From Chrysomallon squamiferum (lineage: Eukaryota > Mollusca > Gastropoda > Neomphalida > Peltospiridae), in NCBI GenBank assembly GCA_012295275.1, contig CM022668.1:14830891-14850890 (forward strand): a stretch of 20,000 nt of DNA, in the 5' to 3' direction. Shown here in pieces: positions 1-9,356 of the stretch (the stretch's first letter is position 1; each line of letters begins with the position of its first letter). Made by a program: the position numbers and the translations under genes. The notes beneath the pieces were generated by a model, which made no database searches, had not been told where the DNA came from, and was given only the letters and a program-made list of their open reading frames with translations.

Positions 1-416
1 CAAGCTTTTCGCCGCCCGCTTTGCAAAACTACTTTGCCCAAACCTTTTGCGGTGGTCGCTTTGTGAGTTTTGCGTTACAGTTGAACACTGAAAAGGGAGT
101 CATTTAGCGTCCGACAGACGCTGGCGGTCGTATTTTGGAGAGACGTGATTTTTAGCATCCCTGTCGCATTATTCGCTACGTTGGTGGTTTTTGTTGAAGT
201 CTTTGCAAGTCGGGCGCGCTTTTCAGGCTCGTATGTTTACATGCCTATGAAAAGCACTTTTCTGTTAAAAGGGTTTATTTGTGTAACTGATGTTAGGAAA
301 TATATGTAGTTTGTTTGTGAGGATTACGTCGTTGTATTTTTTTTTTTTGGGTGGGAACGTAGTGAAGATCGAATGTAGTTAATTTGAAAACGATTGTAAA
401 TGTTGTACCTGGTTGG
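1..416. other. Unique CpG-containing intergenic or intronic sequence, no gene seen
   Basis: This stretch is less AT-rich than most of the window at its left end and carries several CpG dinucleotides (around 100-130 and 200-220), becoming T-rich after 300. No open frame with start, stop and splice signals stands out on either strand. It could be noncoding regulatory DNA or part of a neighbouring intron; the sequence alone does not decide. Confidence 0.4.
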
Positions 417-473
417 TTTTTTTTTTTTTTTTTTTTTTTCTTGTTGTTGTAATGATGAATGGAGGGATGGAGG

Positions 474-565
<92 letters not shown>
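417..565. repeat. Poly-T (23) followed by pure (GA)n microsatellite
   Basis: A T run occupies 417-439. After a short GGAG/GGAT-type spacer, an uninterrupted AG repeat runs from 479 to 565 (87 bp). ORFs that read through it give Arg-Glu or Ser-Leu alternation and are artefacts. The purity of the tract suggests recent expansion. Confidence 0.97.
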
Positions 566-567
<2 letters not shown>

Positions 568-927
568 AAGCGGTATATTTTGAACGTTATACAAATATTA
601 ATATCACTTTTGTGATCTTTTTTCTTTTTAAAATTGATTTTCTTTTTCGTTATATTTCGTCTTATTTCGTCTGTATTTTTCTTTTAGCTCACATAACATC
701 TTGTATTTGTGTTGTGTTGTTTATTTAATTATCACTATTCTTTGTATTTTGTGTTATGTTGATATTTTATTTTGTATTATTATTTTTCTTTTTGGTTATA
801 TTTTTCTGTAATGTCGTTTATTATACATTGTTTCATTTTGTGAATGTTCAGCTGACTTTGCATTCTCTTTACAGAAACAGAATGTTGTTTAATTCTAATT
901 TCTTTTATTAATTCGGTTTCGTTTCAG
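566..927. other. T-rich unique sequence, no gene seen
   Basis: This is TTT/TAT/GTT-rich sequence on the + strand with no supported coding region. Its last 25 bases form a pyrimidine-rich tract ending in TTTCAG at 922-927, which looks like a 3' splice site (see the next entry). Confidence 0.4.
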
Positions 928-1076
928 TTACTGGTGCATTTAGGACGACTCCCACGACAACGACAACGCCAATGACAACGTCAACGACGACACACACAAC
1001 AACTACGGCTGCAGTTACTTTTCAGACCCGATTTTTACTGCTTTGGCATAAAAGAAAACCCACTGCAAGTCTGTGA
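928..1076 (+). CDS. Weak candidate terminal exon, Thr-rich C-terminus
   Basis: A 3' splice-site-like sequence (pyrimidine-rich, ending in TTTCAG at 922-927) is followed by a frame that runs from 930 to a TGA at 1074-1076. The predicted peptide begins TGAFRTTP and continues as a Thr-rich stretch, then a hydrophobic and basic tail ending KRKPTASL. Thr-rich, mucin-like tails are common in secreted or membrane proteins. Here, however, the composition follows directly from an ACN-rich, low-complexity stretch (ACG/ACA repeats), so the Thr bias may be accidental. AATAAA-like signals follow in the AAAT repeat after 1110. No family is recognised and no upstream exon is visible. An alternative view is a decayed AC-rich microsatellite next to a chance AG. 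Confidence 0.17.
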
Positions 1077-1102
1077 ACAGCAAATGTTTTATTTTTAAAA
1101 CA

Positions 1103-1270
1103 AAATGAATGAATGAATAAATAAACAAACAAACAGATAAATAATTAACAGAATGATTTATATAATAATTAAACAAACAGACAGACATACAAACAAAGAA
1201 ACAAATAAAAAGATTAAAAAATAACAAATAAAATAAATAACAATTAAAAATAAATAAATAAATAAATGTC
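1103..1270. repeat. Imperfect AAAT/AAAC/GAAT tetranucleotide repeat
   Basis: Runs of (AATG), (AAAT) and (AAAC) units alternate through this stretch, with a cleaner (AAAT)n at 1249-1266. It is low-complexity DNA with no coding support. Confidence 0.85.
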
Positions 1271-1314
1271 AGTCGCGTCTCTATTAGGTAACTCCTCATC
1301 TCCATGAAAAAATT

Positions 1315-1427
1315 ACACACACGCACACACCCACATACACTCACATACACACACAGATACATACACACATACACAATAAAACACACACACATACACATAC
1401 ACACACAACACGCACAAACACACACAT
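1315..1427. repeat. Imperfect (AC)n / (ACAT)n microsatellite
   Basis: AC dinucleotides interrupted by AT and GC units fill the stretch. The Cys/Val-rich ORF readable on the minus strand is a shadow of this repeat. Confidence 0.9.
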
Positions 1428-1746
1428 TTAACATGTACACTGTACTAATCAGTCACACCAGTCTAATGTAGATATTTGTTTCTACTTGTGTATTTAAAGT
1501 GTCAACTTCGTGTTTCACTTTTAGTCGAGTCAGGACCTTTGTGTGTGTAAGGTGAGAGTCTGGTAACAAGGAAAAACACTTAGAGCTTATTAGTTAAAGA
1601 AAAACATATATTACTTTGTTACTCGTGTGAGATAATTTATGTTATAGGGATGCGAAATGAGAGAATGGAGAAATAGTCTAGATCGGGAAAGAATGAATGA
1701 GTATGTGAGTGGACTATGGGTGCGTGTGTGTGCGCGCCTGTATGTT
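1428..1746. other. Unique sequence, no gene seen
   Basis: AT-rich but non-repetitive sequence. No open frame longer than a few dozen codons has start, stop or splice support. It passes into G/T-rich sequence near 1715 and a pure (TG)n tract at 1747-1767. Confidence 0.4.
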
Positions 1747-1798
1747 TGTGTGTGTGTGTGTGTGTGTATTTTTGTACATATTTATGTATGTATACTAT

Positions 1799-1876
1799 TG
1801 ACGTCATAATGCTGCATTATTATCGTGTAGTAACTACGTCACATAGCATTGTTACGTCATGTAATAACAATATTAC
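1799..1876 (+). repeat. Dispersed ACGTCA-rich repeat, copy A
   Basis: This stretch contains three ACGTCA motifs (1801, 1836, 1854), the first within a full TGACGTCA palindrome at 1799-1806. It also has two perfect small hairpins: ATAATGC-T-GCATTAT and GTAATA-ACAA-TATTAC. A related copy lies at 8808-8890. The two share the opening ACGTCATAATGC, an internal TATCGT.TAGT, and the block CATAGCATTGTTACGTCAT. That is more than chance similarity between AT-rich sequences, so I infer a diverged dispersed element, perhaps a MITE or SINE remnant. TGACGTCA is the CREB/ATF consensus, but use as a regulatory site is only a possibility. Confidence 0.55.
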
Positions 1877-1977
1877 AGTGTTGCCAGAGAAAAATGTTAA
1901 AGAATAAACTGTAGGTTATATAGGTATCTAGTATGTAAGTAAGTAAACAAGTAAGTATCCAAGAACATGAAAACATA

Positions 1978-2134
1978 TGTATATGTATGTATGTATGTAT
2001 GAATGTGTGTATATGTATGTTTATTATGTATGAATGTGTGTATATGTATATTTATTATGTAGATGTGTATGTATATCTATGTATGTGTATGTATGTATGT
2101 ATGTATGTATGTATGTATATATATATATATATAT
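1978..2134. repeat. (TATG)n and (TA)n compound microsatellite with a 31-bp internal duplication
   Basis: TATG units dominate and end in a TA run at about 2117-2134. Within the tract, a unit beginning GAATGTGTGTATATGTAT at 2001 recurs at 2032, giving a 31-bp tandem period. The Met/Tyr/Cys/Val-rich ORFs over it are artefacts. Confidence 0.9.
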
Positions 2135-2886
2135 TTGCATGCATGTACGTGCATCTTATTTACCTATATATTACAAATCTATTTTATATAAAACACTCAC
2201 ACACACACACACAAATGTAGATGATAGATTAACGCAAGATGTGGAAGTAATAGAGAAAATAGACAGATATTAACATTAACATAGGACCACCTACCCGCTC
2301 CAAGAAAACTAGTAAGACATTAAGTCTATATTTTGTTTTTTTGCACACCTGTTCTCTTTGAAGTGCTGAGAAGTTAAGGTACTGGGTGCCAAGTAGAGAT
2401 TTATTTTTTTTTTTTTTTTTTTTTTTTTGTTTGTTGTTTTGCTACAATGATTAAGCGACAACAAGAGCCAAAGTTTTGTTAAATATGTTTCGTTATTAGC
2501 AAGTTAAAGAAAAAAAAAAATATATATATAAAAAAAATCTTTTCTTGAAAGAGATGAATGGAGAAAAATTCTTCATGTTACGAGCTAGATTAGGAACGGT
2601 CGTTTTTCAGTGTGAGCTATTTGTTTGTCAATAAAATCTTGAACAATTAAAGCCAAATAATAATAAAAAAAAATAATAATAAAAATGAAAATCAGTTTTG
2701 ACAAATGGACAGGAAAATAAAAGCCTGTTATTGTTAATCTCGTCAGATAAGCTTCGGTGTTGATATTAATCGGTCTTGGTGAAGGATTTTTTTTTAAGAA
2801 AATTCTGAAAGGTGCATAAGCGATTATTTCCGTCTTGTCAAACCCTTTCGCTTACATTTCAGGAAAGTCCACGGTTCACTGCAGTA

Positions 2887-2887
<1 letters not shown>
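2135..2887. other. AT-rich sequence with poly-T 25; possible polyadenylation signal; no gene seen
   Basis: A T run of 25 lies at 2404-2428. A stretch around 2630 reads GTCAATAAAATCTTGAAC, a typical animal polyadenylation context, but no upstream coding exon is visible to go with it. A short CA repeat is at 2195-2213. CTTACATTTCAG at 2851-2862 resembles a 3' splice site, but the sequence after it runs within 26 bases into a 41-base A tract. Confidence 0.35.

Positions 2888-2928
<41 letters not shown>
2888..2928. repeat. Poly-A tract, 41 bases
   Basis: Uninterrupted A run, the longest homopolymer in the window. No retroposed gene body or target-site duplication was recognised beside it. It may be a SINE or processed-copy tail or a simple slippage product. 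Homopolymers of this length are also sequencing-error prone. Confidence 0.95.
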
Positions 2929-2931
<3 letters not shown>

Positions 2932-3235
2932 AACGAAACGGTTGGTTATTGCCCGTCATATTCGTAATCCGTCTCGTTTTCGAAGTCCCCGCCCCATTCC
3001 TGTCAATCAATCTGAAATGGGGTGTCAATCCGGTTGATTCGTAAACGTCCTGAACATACTTCGCAGTTGGCTGTTTATGTTAATTTAATGAATATCGAAC
3101 TTGTTTGGCTGTATTAGGATTTGTGGAATATTGTTGAAGAGTCGGCGTTTTAAGTCACTTTCCAAATCACGGGTGGGTAACTCACTGGCTTTGGCGTGGA
3201 AAGGTTACTGAGATCAAATCCAGATATAGGCAGTA
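2929..3235. other. Unique, more GC-balanced sequence, no gene seen
   Basis: The sequence has several CpGs and repeated TCAATC words (about 3001-3036), which resemble TALE/PBX-type homeodomain half-sites. No convincing coding frame. It could be noncoding regulatory DNA. Confidence 0.3.
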
Positions 3236-3273
3236 TTTCTTCTTCTTCTTTTTCTTCTATTATTATTATTATT

Positions 3274-3323
<50 letters not shown>

Positions 3324-3457
3324 CGTCGTCGTCGTCGTTGTTGATGTTGATGTCGATGTCGTCTTTGTTGTTGTTGATGTTGTTATTATTATTATTATTA
3401 TTAAACCCTTTCATATGAAATCCAAAAATATCATCATCATCATCATCATCATCATCA
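3236..3457. repeat. Compound trinucleotide repeat (TTC, ATT, TTG, GTC, GAT, TCA)
   Basis: Successive blocks of TTC, ATT, GTT (about 3275-3322), GTC (about 3322-3337), mixed GAT/GTT, ATT and finally TCA (3431-3457). The Val/Ile and Asn/Asp homopolymer ORFs on the two strands are translations of this repeat. Confidence 0.96.
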
Positions 3458-4210
3458 ACACAACTTGATGTCTAGAATCACGTCATTGTCACTACATCAC
3501 AATTCCTTTATGTCGAACACAACTACAACCACAACCACAACCAAATCCACTACTACAATATAGTCTTCATTATCAATATCATCAACATTACCATCAACAC
3601 CGTATAGACTCCGCCATCATTGTCATCATCAACATCACTGTTATCATCATCATCATCAGACCTTTATCACCACCTTCAGCTATCGCGACAGCTGTCACTG
3701 CCAAAATAACGAAGATATTTCTTTGATTGAAAAGACTACGTCATCATCTACATCATCACCATCACTATCATAATGAAAGCAGTGTCAAACAATCATAAAA
3801 AATAAAAAAAATAAAAATAAAAATTTATAAATTAAAAATATGTATTGATCTTTATATCATCATCAACATCAAAAATCGTCATCATCATTGTCGTTGTCGT
3901 CGTTACTGCAAACAACGTCATAGTCAGGTTATCCAATCCAGTAGCATTCATTCGTCCTCATCATTATAAATATGACATCATCATAATGATCAGTTATCAT
4001 CATTGCTTTCATTACCACTTTCATAGTCGTCATCATTATAAATATAACATCATCATAATTATCAATTATCATCATTGCTTTCATTACAACTATCATACAG
4101 TCATCATCATCATCGTCATCATCATCATCATCATTATCATCATCATAATTATCAAAACATCCCCAACTCTACCATCAGAATTATCATAACCATCATCCCA
4201 GCCATCATCA

Positions 4211-4246
<36 letters not shown>

Positions 4247-4248
4247 CA
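3458..4248. repeat. Degenerate CAT/ATC-rich low-complexity tract
   Basis: For nearly 800 bases the + strand is dominated by ATC/TCA/CAT and ACN triplets with short unique interruptions, ending in a purer (ATC)n at about 4206-4242. It includes a 72-bp tandem duplication (see next entry) and an A-rich gap at 3797-3840. His/Ser/Ile-rich reading frames here are low-complexity artefacts. Confidence 0.85.
3955..4100. repeat. 72-bp tandem duplication inside the CAT-rich tract
   Basis: The segment starting TCATTATAAATAT at 3961 recurs at 4033, and the two copies keep the order ACATCATCATAAT, TTATCATCATTGCTTTCATTAC with few substitutions. The offset is 72 bp. It is a local duplication, diverged by a handful of bases. 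Confidence 0.8.
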
Positions 4249-4500
4249 TTTCCAGACATCCCAAAACATTTGTTTCCGTCCTCATCTTTCCCCACCAAAA
4301 CATCATCGACGAGGTCAAAGGTCATTGCTCCCATTTTGCCGGGATGTGATATATTACTGGACGTTGGTCACGCATCTCTAAAGGAGGACCATGCACTGAC
4401 ATCGAGACTCAACGACAACGACTACGACGACGGCAGAAGAGCCTGGGGCCATGTCGTTGTACGAAAGACTTGGCTGGTGTTTGTTAAACACGACTGGTAG
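4249..4500 (+). CDS. Weak candidate coding stretch after the CAT repeat, unknown
   Basis: The + strand frame running through the CAT repeat stays open to a TAG at 4498-4500. Its last 80 or so codons leave the repeat and become GC-balanced and compositionally ordinary (starting FPDIPKHLFP, with an acidic NDNDYDD run and ending FVKHDW). A TTTCCAG at 4247-4253 could be a 3' splice site, though it sits within the repeat. I recognise no family. The minus strand is also open here, so frame openness is weak evidence. A perfect 6-bp hairpin (GTGTTT-GTT-AAACAC, 4477-4491) near the end is more in keeping with a noncoding or repeat-derived element. Low confidence that this is a real exon. Confidence 0.2.
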   Translation, partial: FPDIPKHLFPSSSFPTKTSSTRSKVIAPILPGCDILLDVGHASLKEDHALTSRLNDNDYDDGRRAWGHVVVRKTWLVFVKHDW

Positions 4501-4744
4501 CGTACCTCAGTTCGTATTACTTTGTTTTTTTGTTTTTACTGTTTATTGTTGTTTTTTTCACCTGGCGCGTGTGGTTAGTTCTTACTTAGCATCAGATTAA
4601 TGACTGACCAAAGTGGCAATAGTTGTGGTCAAGGGTGATATAAAAAAAAAATAATAATAAATAAAAAATAAGAAAAGAAAAGAGAAGAAAAAGAAGAAGA
4701 AAGAAGAGAAAAATTACATCACTAAAAGGATAATGCTTTACAAA

Positions 4745-4779
<35 letters not shown>

Positions 4780-5230
4780 ATATAAATATAAATAAAAATA
4801 TGGACTAATGAATAAAAAAGAATAAATAAAAATTTCAACAAAGAACAAAATAAAACAAAATCCATGTTATCTTCTATCTACCTGTTTATCCATATATCTG
4901 TCTGTCGATCTGTATTTGTGTCTGTCTCTCTGTCTACCTACCTACCTAAATATATATCTAGATATATAAAATTATTTTTTAAAAAGCGAAAGAACAAACA
5001 AACCAGAAAGCCCCCATTCTCCCCTACCTCCCCCCCAAAAAAAACCCCTCATCCTTCGACAAACTGTCTAATCTGGAATCACAATTAATTAACCAATTAA
5101 AAAATAAAAACATAAAAATAACAAAAAAAAAAAACAAAATTGCCATGTTTCTGTCAACATAAACGTCAGCTTGGAAAAACGTTTAAATTACTAATTAATT
5201 CCTCACCTAACTCTAAACGTCGCTGTTCAT
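4501..5230. repeat. AT-rich low-complexity region with (AAAT)n and CTGT/CTAC repeats
   Basis: A pure (AAAT)n run lies at 4742-4781 in A-rich sequence. A pyrimidine stretch at 4865-4947 alternates CTGT, CTAC and ATCT units. 4980-5130 is A-rich with a C-rich patch. No gene is supported. Confidence 0.75.
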
Positions 5231-5640
5231 TTTTATATGCGTCACACCGAAAACAATTATCCAGCGCATAACTGCCAGTTTCGTTTGCTTGTTACTTGTA
5301 ACTGTGGCGTAACCCGAACATTCTGGCACACCCAGCATTTAAACGTGCGCCGTCGTGTGAGGTGGTGCGCCAAACAAATGGAGGGATTTACAAACGTAAA
5401 TTTAAATTCTTCAAGCAGTACCCGTGTACTTTTTTCTTTTTACTTATTTTTAGGCTACCTACCTGTCTGTTTGGTTATATATATATCTGTCTGTCTGTCT
5501 GTCTTTCTATCTATTTGTGTGTCTGTCTGTCTGACTTTACGCGCAAGATCACAGAAGTGAACACATTAACAAAAAGCCGTTGATAGATTTCTAAATATTA
5601 AACTTAAAAGATAATGGAAATAAAACAAATACACGACAGT
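5231..5640 (+). other. Short GC-balanced stretch plus (CTGT)n, no gene assigned
   Basis: A + strand frame starting at 5237 is open for 107 codons. Its first half (MRHTENNYPAHNCQF to about residue 55) is not low-complexity, but the second half is translated from TTT-rich and (CTGT)n sequence (5486-5533). Without splice signals, homology or codon bias I leave it unassigned. It is more likely noncoding. Confidence 0.25.
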
Positions 5641-6200
5641 GCGTGCGGCTCGACTCTGTAGAGATAATCAGTCCAGCTTTGAATTTGACTCTCTTTAATC
5701 ACGAAACCGTTCAGAAACGGGGCATTAAATCAAAACAACCGTTCACGCAGACAGCCTAAGTCCGCCGCGACAAGTCGGCTCTCGCTGGAACTCGTAAATT
5801 ACCGGTCGTTTGCAATATTACGCGGAATTTGGACCCGTTCTTTACGCGTTATCTAATCTCGTTAATCCAGATCAATTGCCGAGTTGTCGGCCCTGTGTTG
5901 TCGCTAGTCGTTGTTGACTACGTACGGGCCACTCCCATTTTTTTTTTTTTTTTTTTTTTTTTCAGACAATGACGTCTCGCGCTAAATCAAAAGTGCCCGA
6001 GACGAGAATTAATTGACTGGGTTTTTGCTCGCCGCTGATGATTCACTTAATGACAAATTAAACAGCGCAAAGTCCGAACGGTTTACGACTTCTTCGAGAC
6101 TTTTCCCGAAAACGATTACGTCATGTCGTAGACGACTTTCGAGTTACGACGTTAAATGCTAGCGAGTAGTGTGACCTAAATATAGAACGTGTCGTTTGGG
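5640..6200. promoter_or_regulatory. CpG-rich repeat-poor island, candidate regulatory element
   Basis: Compared with its surroundings, this stretch has many CpGs and little simple repeat, apart from a T run of 25 at 5938-5962. It is studded with homeodomain-like cores (CTTTAATCAC, GTTAATCC, GAATTAATTG, CACTTAATGAC) and CRE-like sites (ATGACGTC near 5970, TTACGTCAT near 6117). No long open frame is present. The retained CpGs and complexity in an AT-rich region fit a conserved noncoding element or enhancer, or an unmethylated promoter. This is inference from composition; conservation cannot be tested here. Confidence 0.3.
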
Positions 6201-6285
6201 CTGTTGTGACATTAATGGTATAAATGTTAACAATTCAGTGCAACAGATGGGCACAATGTTGCATTTAGAGTAATTCTGATAATAA

Positions 6286-6370
6286 TGCTGCTGCTGCTGC
6301 TGATAGTGATGATGATGATGATGATAATAATAATAGTTATAATATTAATAGTAATAAGAATTAAATAATA

Positions 6371-6405
<35 letters not shown>

Positions 6406-6443
6406 AATAATAATAATAATGATGATGATGATGATGATGATGA
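6286..6443. repeat. (TGC)n, (GAT)n, (AAT)n trinucleotide repeats
   Basis: TGC units at about 6286-6302, then GAT blocks at about 6307-6326, 6370-6402 and 6420-6443 joined by AAT units. Confidence 0.93.
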
Positions 6444-7420
<977 letters not shown>

Positions 7421-7439
7421 GAAATAAATAATTCAAGGA

Positions 7440-7800
7440 ATGTCTCTAATCCAAACAGAAAATTCGGATTTAATACACCAGGTCTTTAATACCAAACATA
7501 ATATTTCTTTTCAATAGAAACAGTCTTTAACAGTACAAAAACTTGCAAATTTAATGGTGGATACATCTAAAACAAATTGAAATATTACAATTTAATTCAG
7601 TATATATGGTTTATAATACTTCGTGTTTGATAGAAATAAGCTTTATTATAAAAGAAAATATATTCACAATTAATTCACGATATATCTAGGTGAAAATAAA
7701 ATATTCTAATTTAATACAAAGATACTTAAAATATCCAAATTTCATATAAAAAGCCTTCAGTACTAAAAAAAAATATTCTTGTTTATTTGAGTAACGTTTT
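7440..7800. repeat. Possible decayed tandem array, period about 35-45 bp
   Basis: Similar words recur in the same order: AAATATT(C), then AATTTAAT(A/T)CA, then GATAC..(C)TAAAA or GGTTTATAATAC. Examples start near 7455, 7497, 7540, 7580, 7660, 7697 and 7732. Copies are diverged and of unequal length, so this may be an old minisatellite. AT-rich composition alone could mimic part of the pattern. No gene is seen. Confidence 0.35.
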
Positions 7801-7985
7801 CTTTTTAGTAATTTTACCTTACTGAACATGGTGGATTTTGTTAGACAAACATTTCACCCTAATTCCTAATTTCGTTTCTACAATTACAACGCTACAGTCA
7901 TTTCTTTCTTTCATTTTTTTTTTTTTTTTTTCTACCAACGAGCTATAAAAAAACGAAAACTTTCGAAGAACTTGAAAATTGTTAA

Positions 7986-8216
7986 GTCGTAATAAATATC
8001 TCGCTGGGAATTCGTCTACAAACACACCGCGCTCCTAACCGGGAGGAAAAGAAAACAGATTTTTGTTGCCATGTCAACACGAGGCTGCCGCATCGCCTGC
8101 CTCCTCCGATTAGCCAAGTGAAGGACAGAATTAAGGCGGCATTCGAGAAGTATAAGCAAGAATGTCGAGTCCGTAGACGGCGAAAGGGACTGAGTGTTCA
8201 AGCACAGTCGTCCTAA
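7986..8216 (+). CDS. Unrecognised GC-balanced open frame lacking ATG
   Basis: The frame is open from just after a TAA at 7983 to a TAA at 8214-8216 (76 codons) and has no in-frame ATG, so it could only be a 3' exon or a fragment. The last third reads like a basic amphipathic helix: VKDRIKAAFEKYKQEC followed by a run RVRRRRKGLS. The DNA is markedly less AT-rich than its flanks from 8030. No strong acceptor is visible at its left edge; the nearest pyrimidine tract is T18 at 7914-7931. The minus strand is also open for about 60 codons across 8016-8201, so coding direction is uncertain. I do not recognise the family. It could be a real exon, a decayed gene fragment or chance. Confidence 0.22.
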   Translation, partial: VVINISLGIRLQTHRAPNREEKKTDFCCHVNTRLPHRLPPPISQVKDRIKAAFEKYKQECRVRRRRKGLSVQAQSS

Positions 8217-8807
8217 TGCAACTGATAATTAGTTTTCAGCCTTTGTAGACACTGGCTGATCTCGATCAACATTCGTTGTTATCTCCCTTGGTCGTTTTTT
8301 TTTATTTTTAAGAGTACGTGGGAACTCTTTTCTGCGTGAAGATCCGTTTAGTGTACCGGTCTCAGTTGAGAGTTTTTTTTTTTTTTTTTTTAGTTTTAGT
8401 TTCGTGGTTTTTTAAAAATTTATTTTCTTGATAAATATAATTTGATCTTATAATTCTGATTTAAAGTATTACTCTTCTTTTTCTTCTTTAAAAATTATTA
8501 TTATTGTTGTTGTTGTTGTTGTTATTATTATTATTTTGTTGTGTTAAATTCTTAAATACAAAAAGCCCCAAAAAGAACAAAAATTCTTAAACTTCTTTTT
8601 TTAACTAATTTGGAATAAACTTATGCACTTAAATTAACTTTCGAATTATTTTTCGAATTTTGTTATATGTCGGTCTGTTTCTGTCTTAACATTATATGTA
8701 TTAACTTATCATCATCCTCATCGATTCGTATTATTAGTAGTCGTTGTTATGCTTATAAATGAACAAATGAACATACCTTAATTCATCTTGCATTCGGTTC
8801 AGGTAGT
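8217..8807. other. AT-rich sequence with T19 and TTG/ATT repeats, no gene seen
   Basis: A T run lies at 8373-8391 and an ATT/GTT trinucleotide repeat at about 8496-8535. The motif GTTATCTCCCTT is at 8278-8289. Nothing else is supported. Confidence 0.5.
8278..8289 (+). repeat. GTTATCTCCCTT dispersed motif, copy 2
   Basis: It matches the copies at 6967 and 11695 except for one T-to-C change and divergent flanks. Confidence 0.4.
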
Positions 8808-8890
8808 AACGTCATAATGCAGTGTCTTTATCGTATAGTGTGAAGTTCGTCATAACACTGAAACGTCATAGCATTGTTACGTCATATAAT
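8808..8890 (+). repeat. Dispersed ACGTCA-rich repeat, copy B
   Basis: It aligns with 1799-1876: ACGTCATAATGC at the left, TATCGTATAGT in the middle, and ACGTCATAGCATTGTTACGT at the right, in the same orientation and order, with small indels. ACGTCA motifs lie at 8809, 8863 and 8879. An (AAT)n microsatellite (8887-8927) adjoins it, as a short AAT-like stretch adjoins copy A. Confidence 0.55.
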
Positions 8891-8927
8891 AATAATAATA
8901 ATAATAGTAATAATAATAATAATAATA
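8887..8927. repeat. (AAT)n microsatellite
   Basis: AAT units with one AGT interruption. The poly-Tyr ORF on the minus strand is its translation. Confidence 0.93.
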
Positions 8928-8947
8928 AAAAATAAAAACGAAAGAAT

Positions 8948-9190
8948 GGTTAAGTTTAAATAGTGGATTATTTATGTAAGTAGTATGAATGTAGTTTAGA
9001 TTTTGAATATTCTCTGTCTTATGTACGTCTGAATAGACTCTGCACATAGACAATATTGGGGAACGCACTGGCGCAGAAGGACAAAGTCCAATCACGACCT
9101 CACAAACCCGTCAGATGCCGCTGAAGAGACTCGAACGTATGGCAACCATTCACCCGCACTCCGAAGGCGGACGATGTTACCGTTCAGTCA
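8948..9190 (-). mobile_element. tRNA-derived SINE-like element, full-length copy
   Basis: Read on the minus strand, the 5' end (about 9190-9127) resembles a tRNA gene. It has a D-arm/A-box-like GGTAACATCG (9180-9171), an anticodon-arm-like segment CCGCCTTCGGAGTGCGG, and a B-box-like GTTCGAGTC (9136-9128). A non-tRNA body follows (starting about 9110, GGTTTGTGAGGTCGTGATTGG) and continues to about 8948. A second copy of the body lies inverted at 9357-9515. Head, body and repetition fit a Pol III SINE; tRNA-derived SINEs are well known in molluscs. The B box departs slightly from GGTTCGANTCC, so the copy is probably inactive. No target-site duplication was identified. Confidence 0.6.
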
Positions 9191-9210
9191 TGAAGATAAT
9201 CTTATGTATG

Positions 9211-9256
9211 TGTCTATGTGTGTATGTATGTATGTTTGTATGTATGTATGTATGTA
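9211..9256. repeat. (TATG)n microsatellite
   Basis: TATG/TGTG units with few interruptions, just outside the tRNA-like head of the SINE. Confidence 0.9.
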
Positions 9257-9330
9257 TTGGGTAAATAGACATACATTATCATAATGTACTAAACTGAGTA
9301 TTAGACAAGTATTAATATACAGATATATAT

Positions 9331-9352
9331 CTGTGTGTGTGTGTGTGTGTGT
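9331..9352. repeat. (TG)n microsatellite
   Basis: Short pure TG run, directly to the left of the second SINE-body copy. Confidence 0.9.
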
Positions 9353-9356
9353 GTAT

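Noticed and set aside
324-728. ORFs of Ser-Leu or Arg-Glu repeats on both strands over the GA tract
   Set aside because: They are translations of a (GA)n microsatellite in every frame. The same applies at 7323-7418, 10199-10829, 11293-11411 and 13864-13927.
1015-1440. 141-codon minus-strand ORF rich in Cys/Val/Tyr
   Set aside because: It is composed of AC, AAAT and AAAC repeat translation with no splice or homology support.
3196-3468. ORFs of Val/Ile or Asn homopolymers
   Set aside because: Both arise from the compound GTT/ATT/GTC trinucleotide tract.
4152-4334. Minus-strand 60-codon ORF with an Asp run
   Set aside because: The Asp run is the (ATC) repeat read on the other strand. The remaining residues are too few, and both strands are open.
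9127-9190. Functional tRNA gene on the minus strand
   Set aside because: The A-box-like, anticodon-arm and B-box-like pieces are present, but I see no acceptor-stem pairing or good D stem, and the sequence runs into a repeated body. A SINE head is the better reading.
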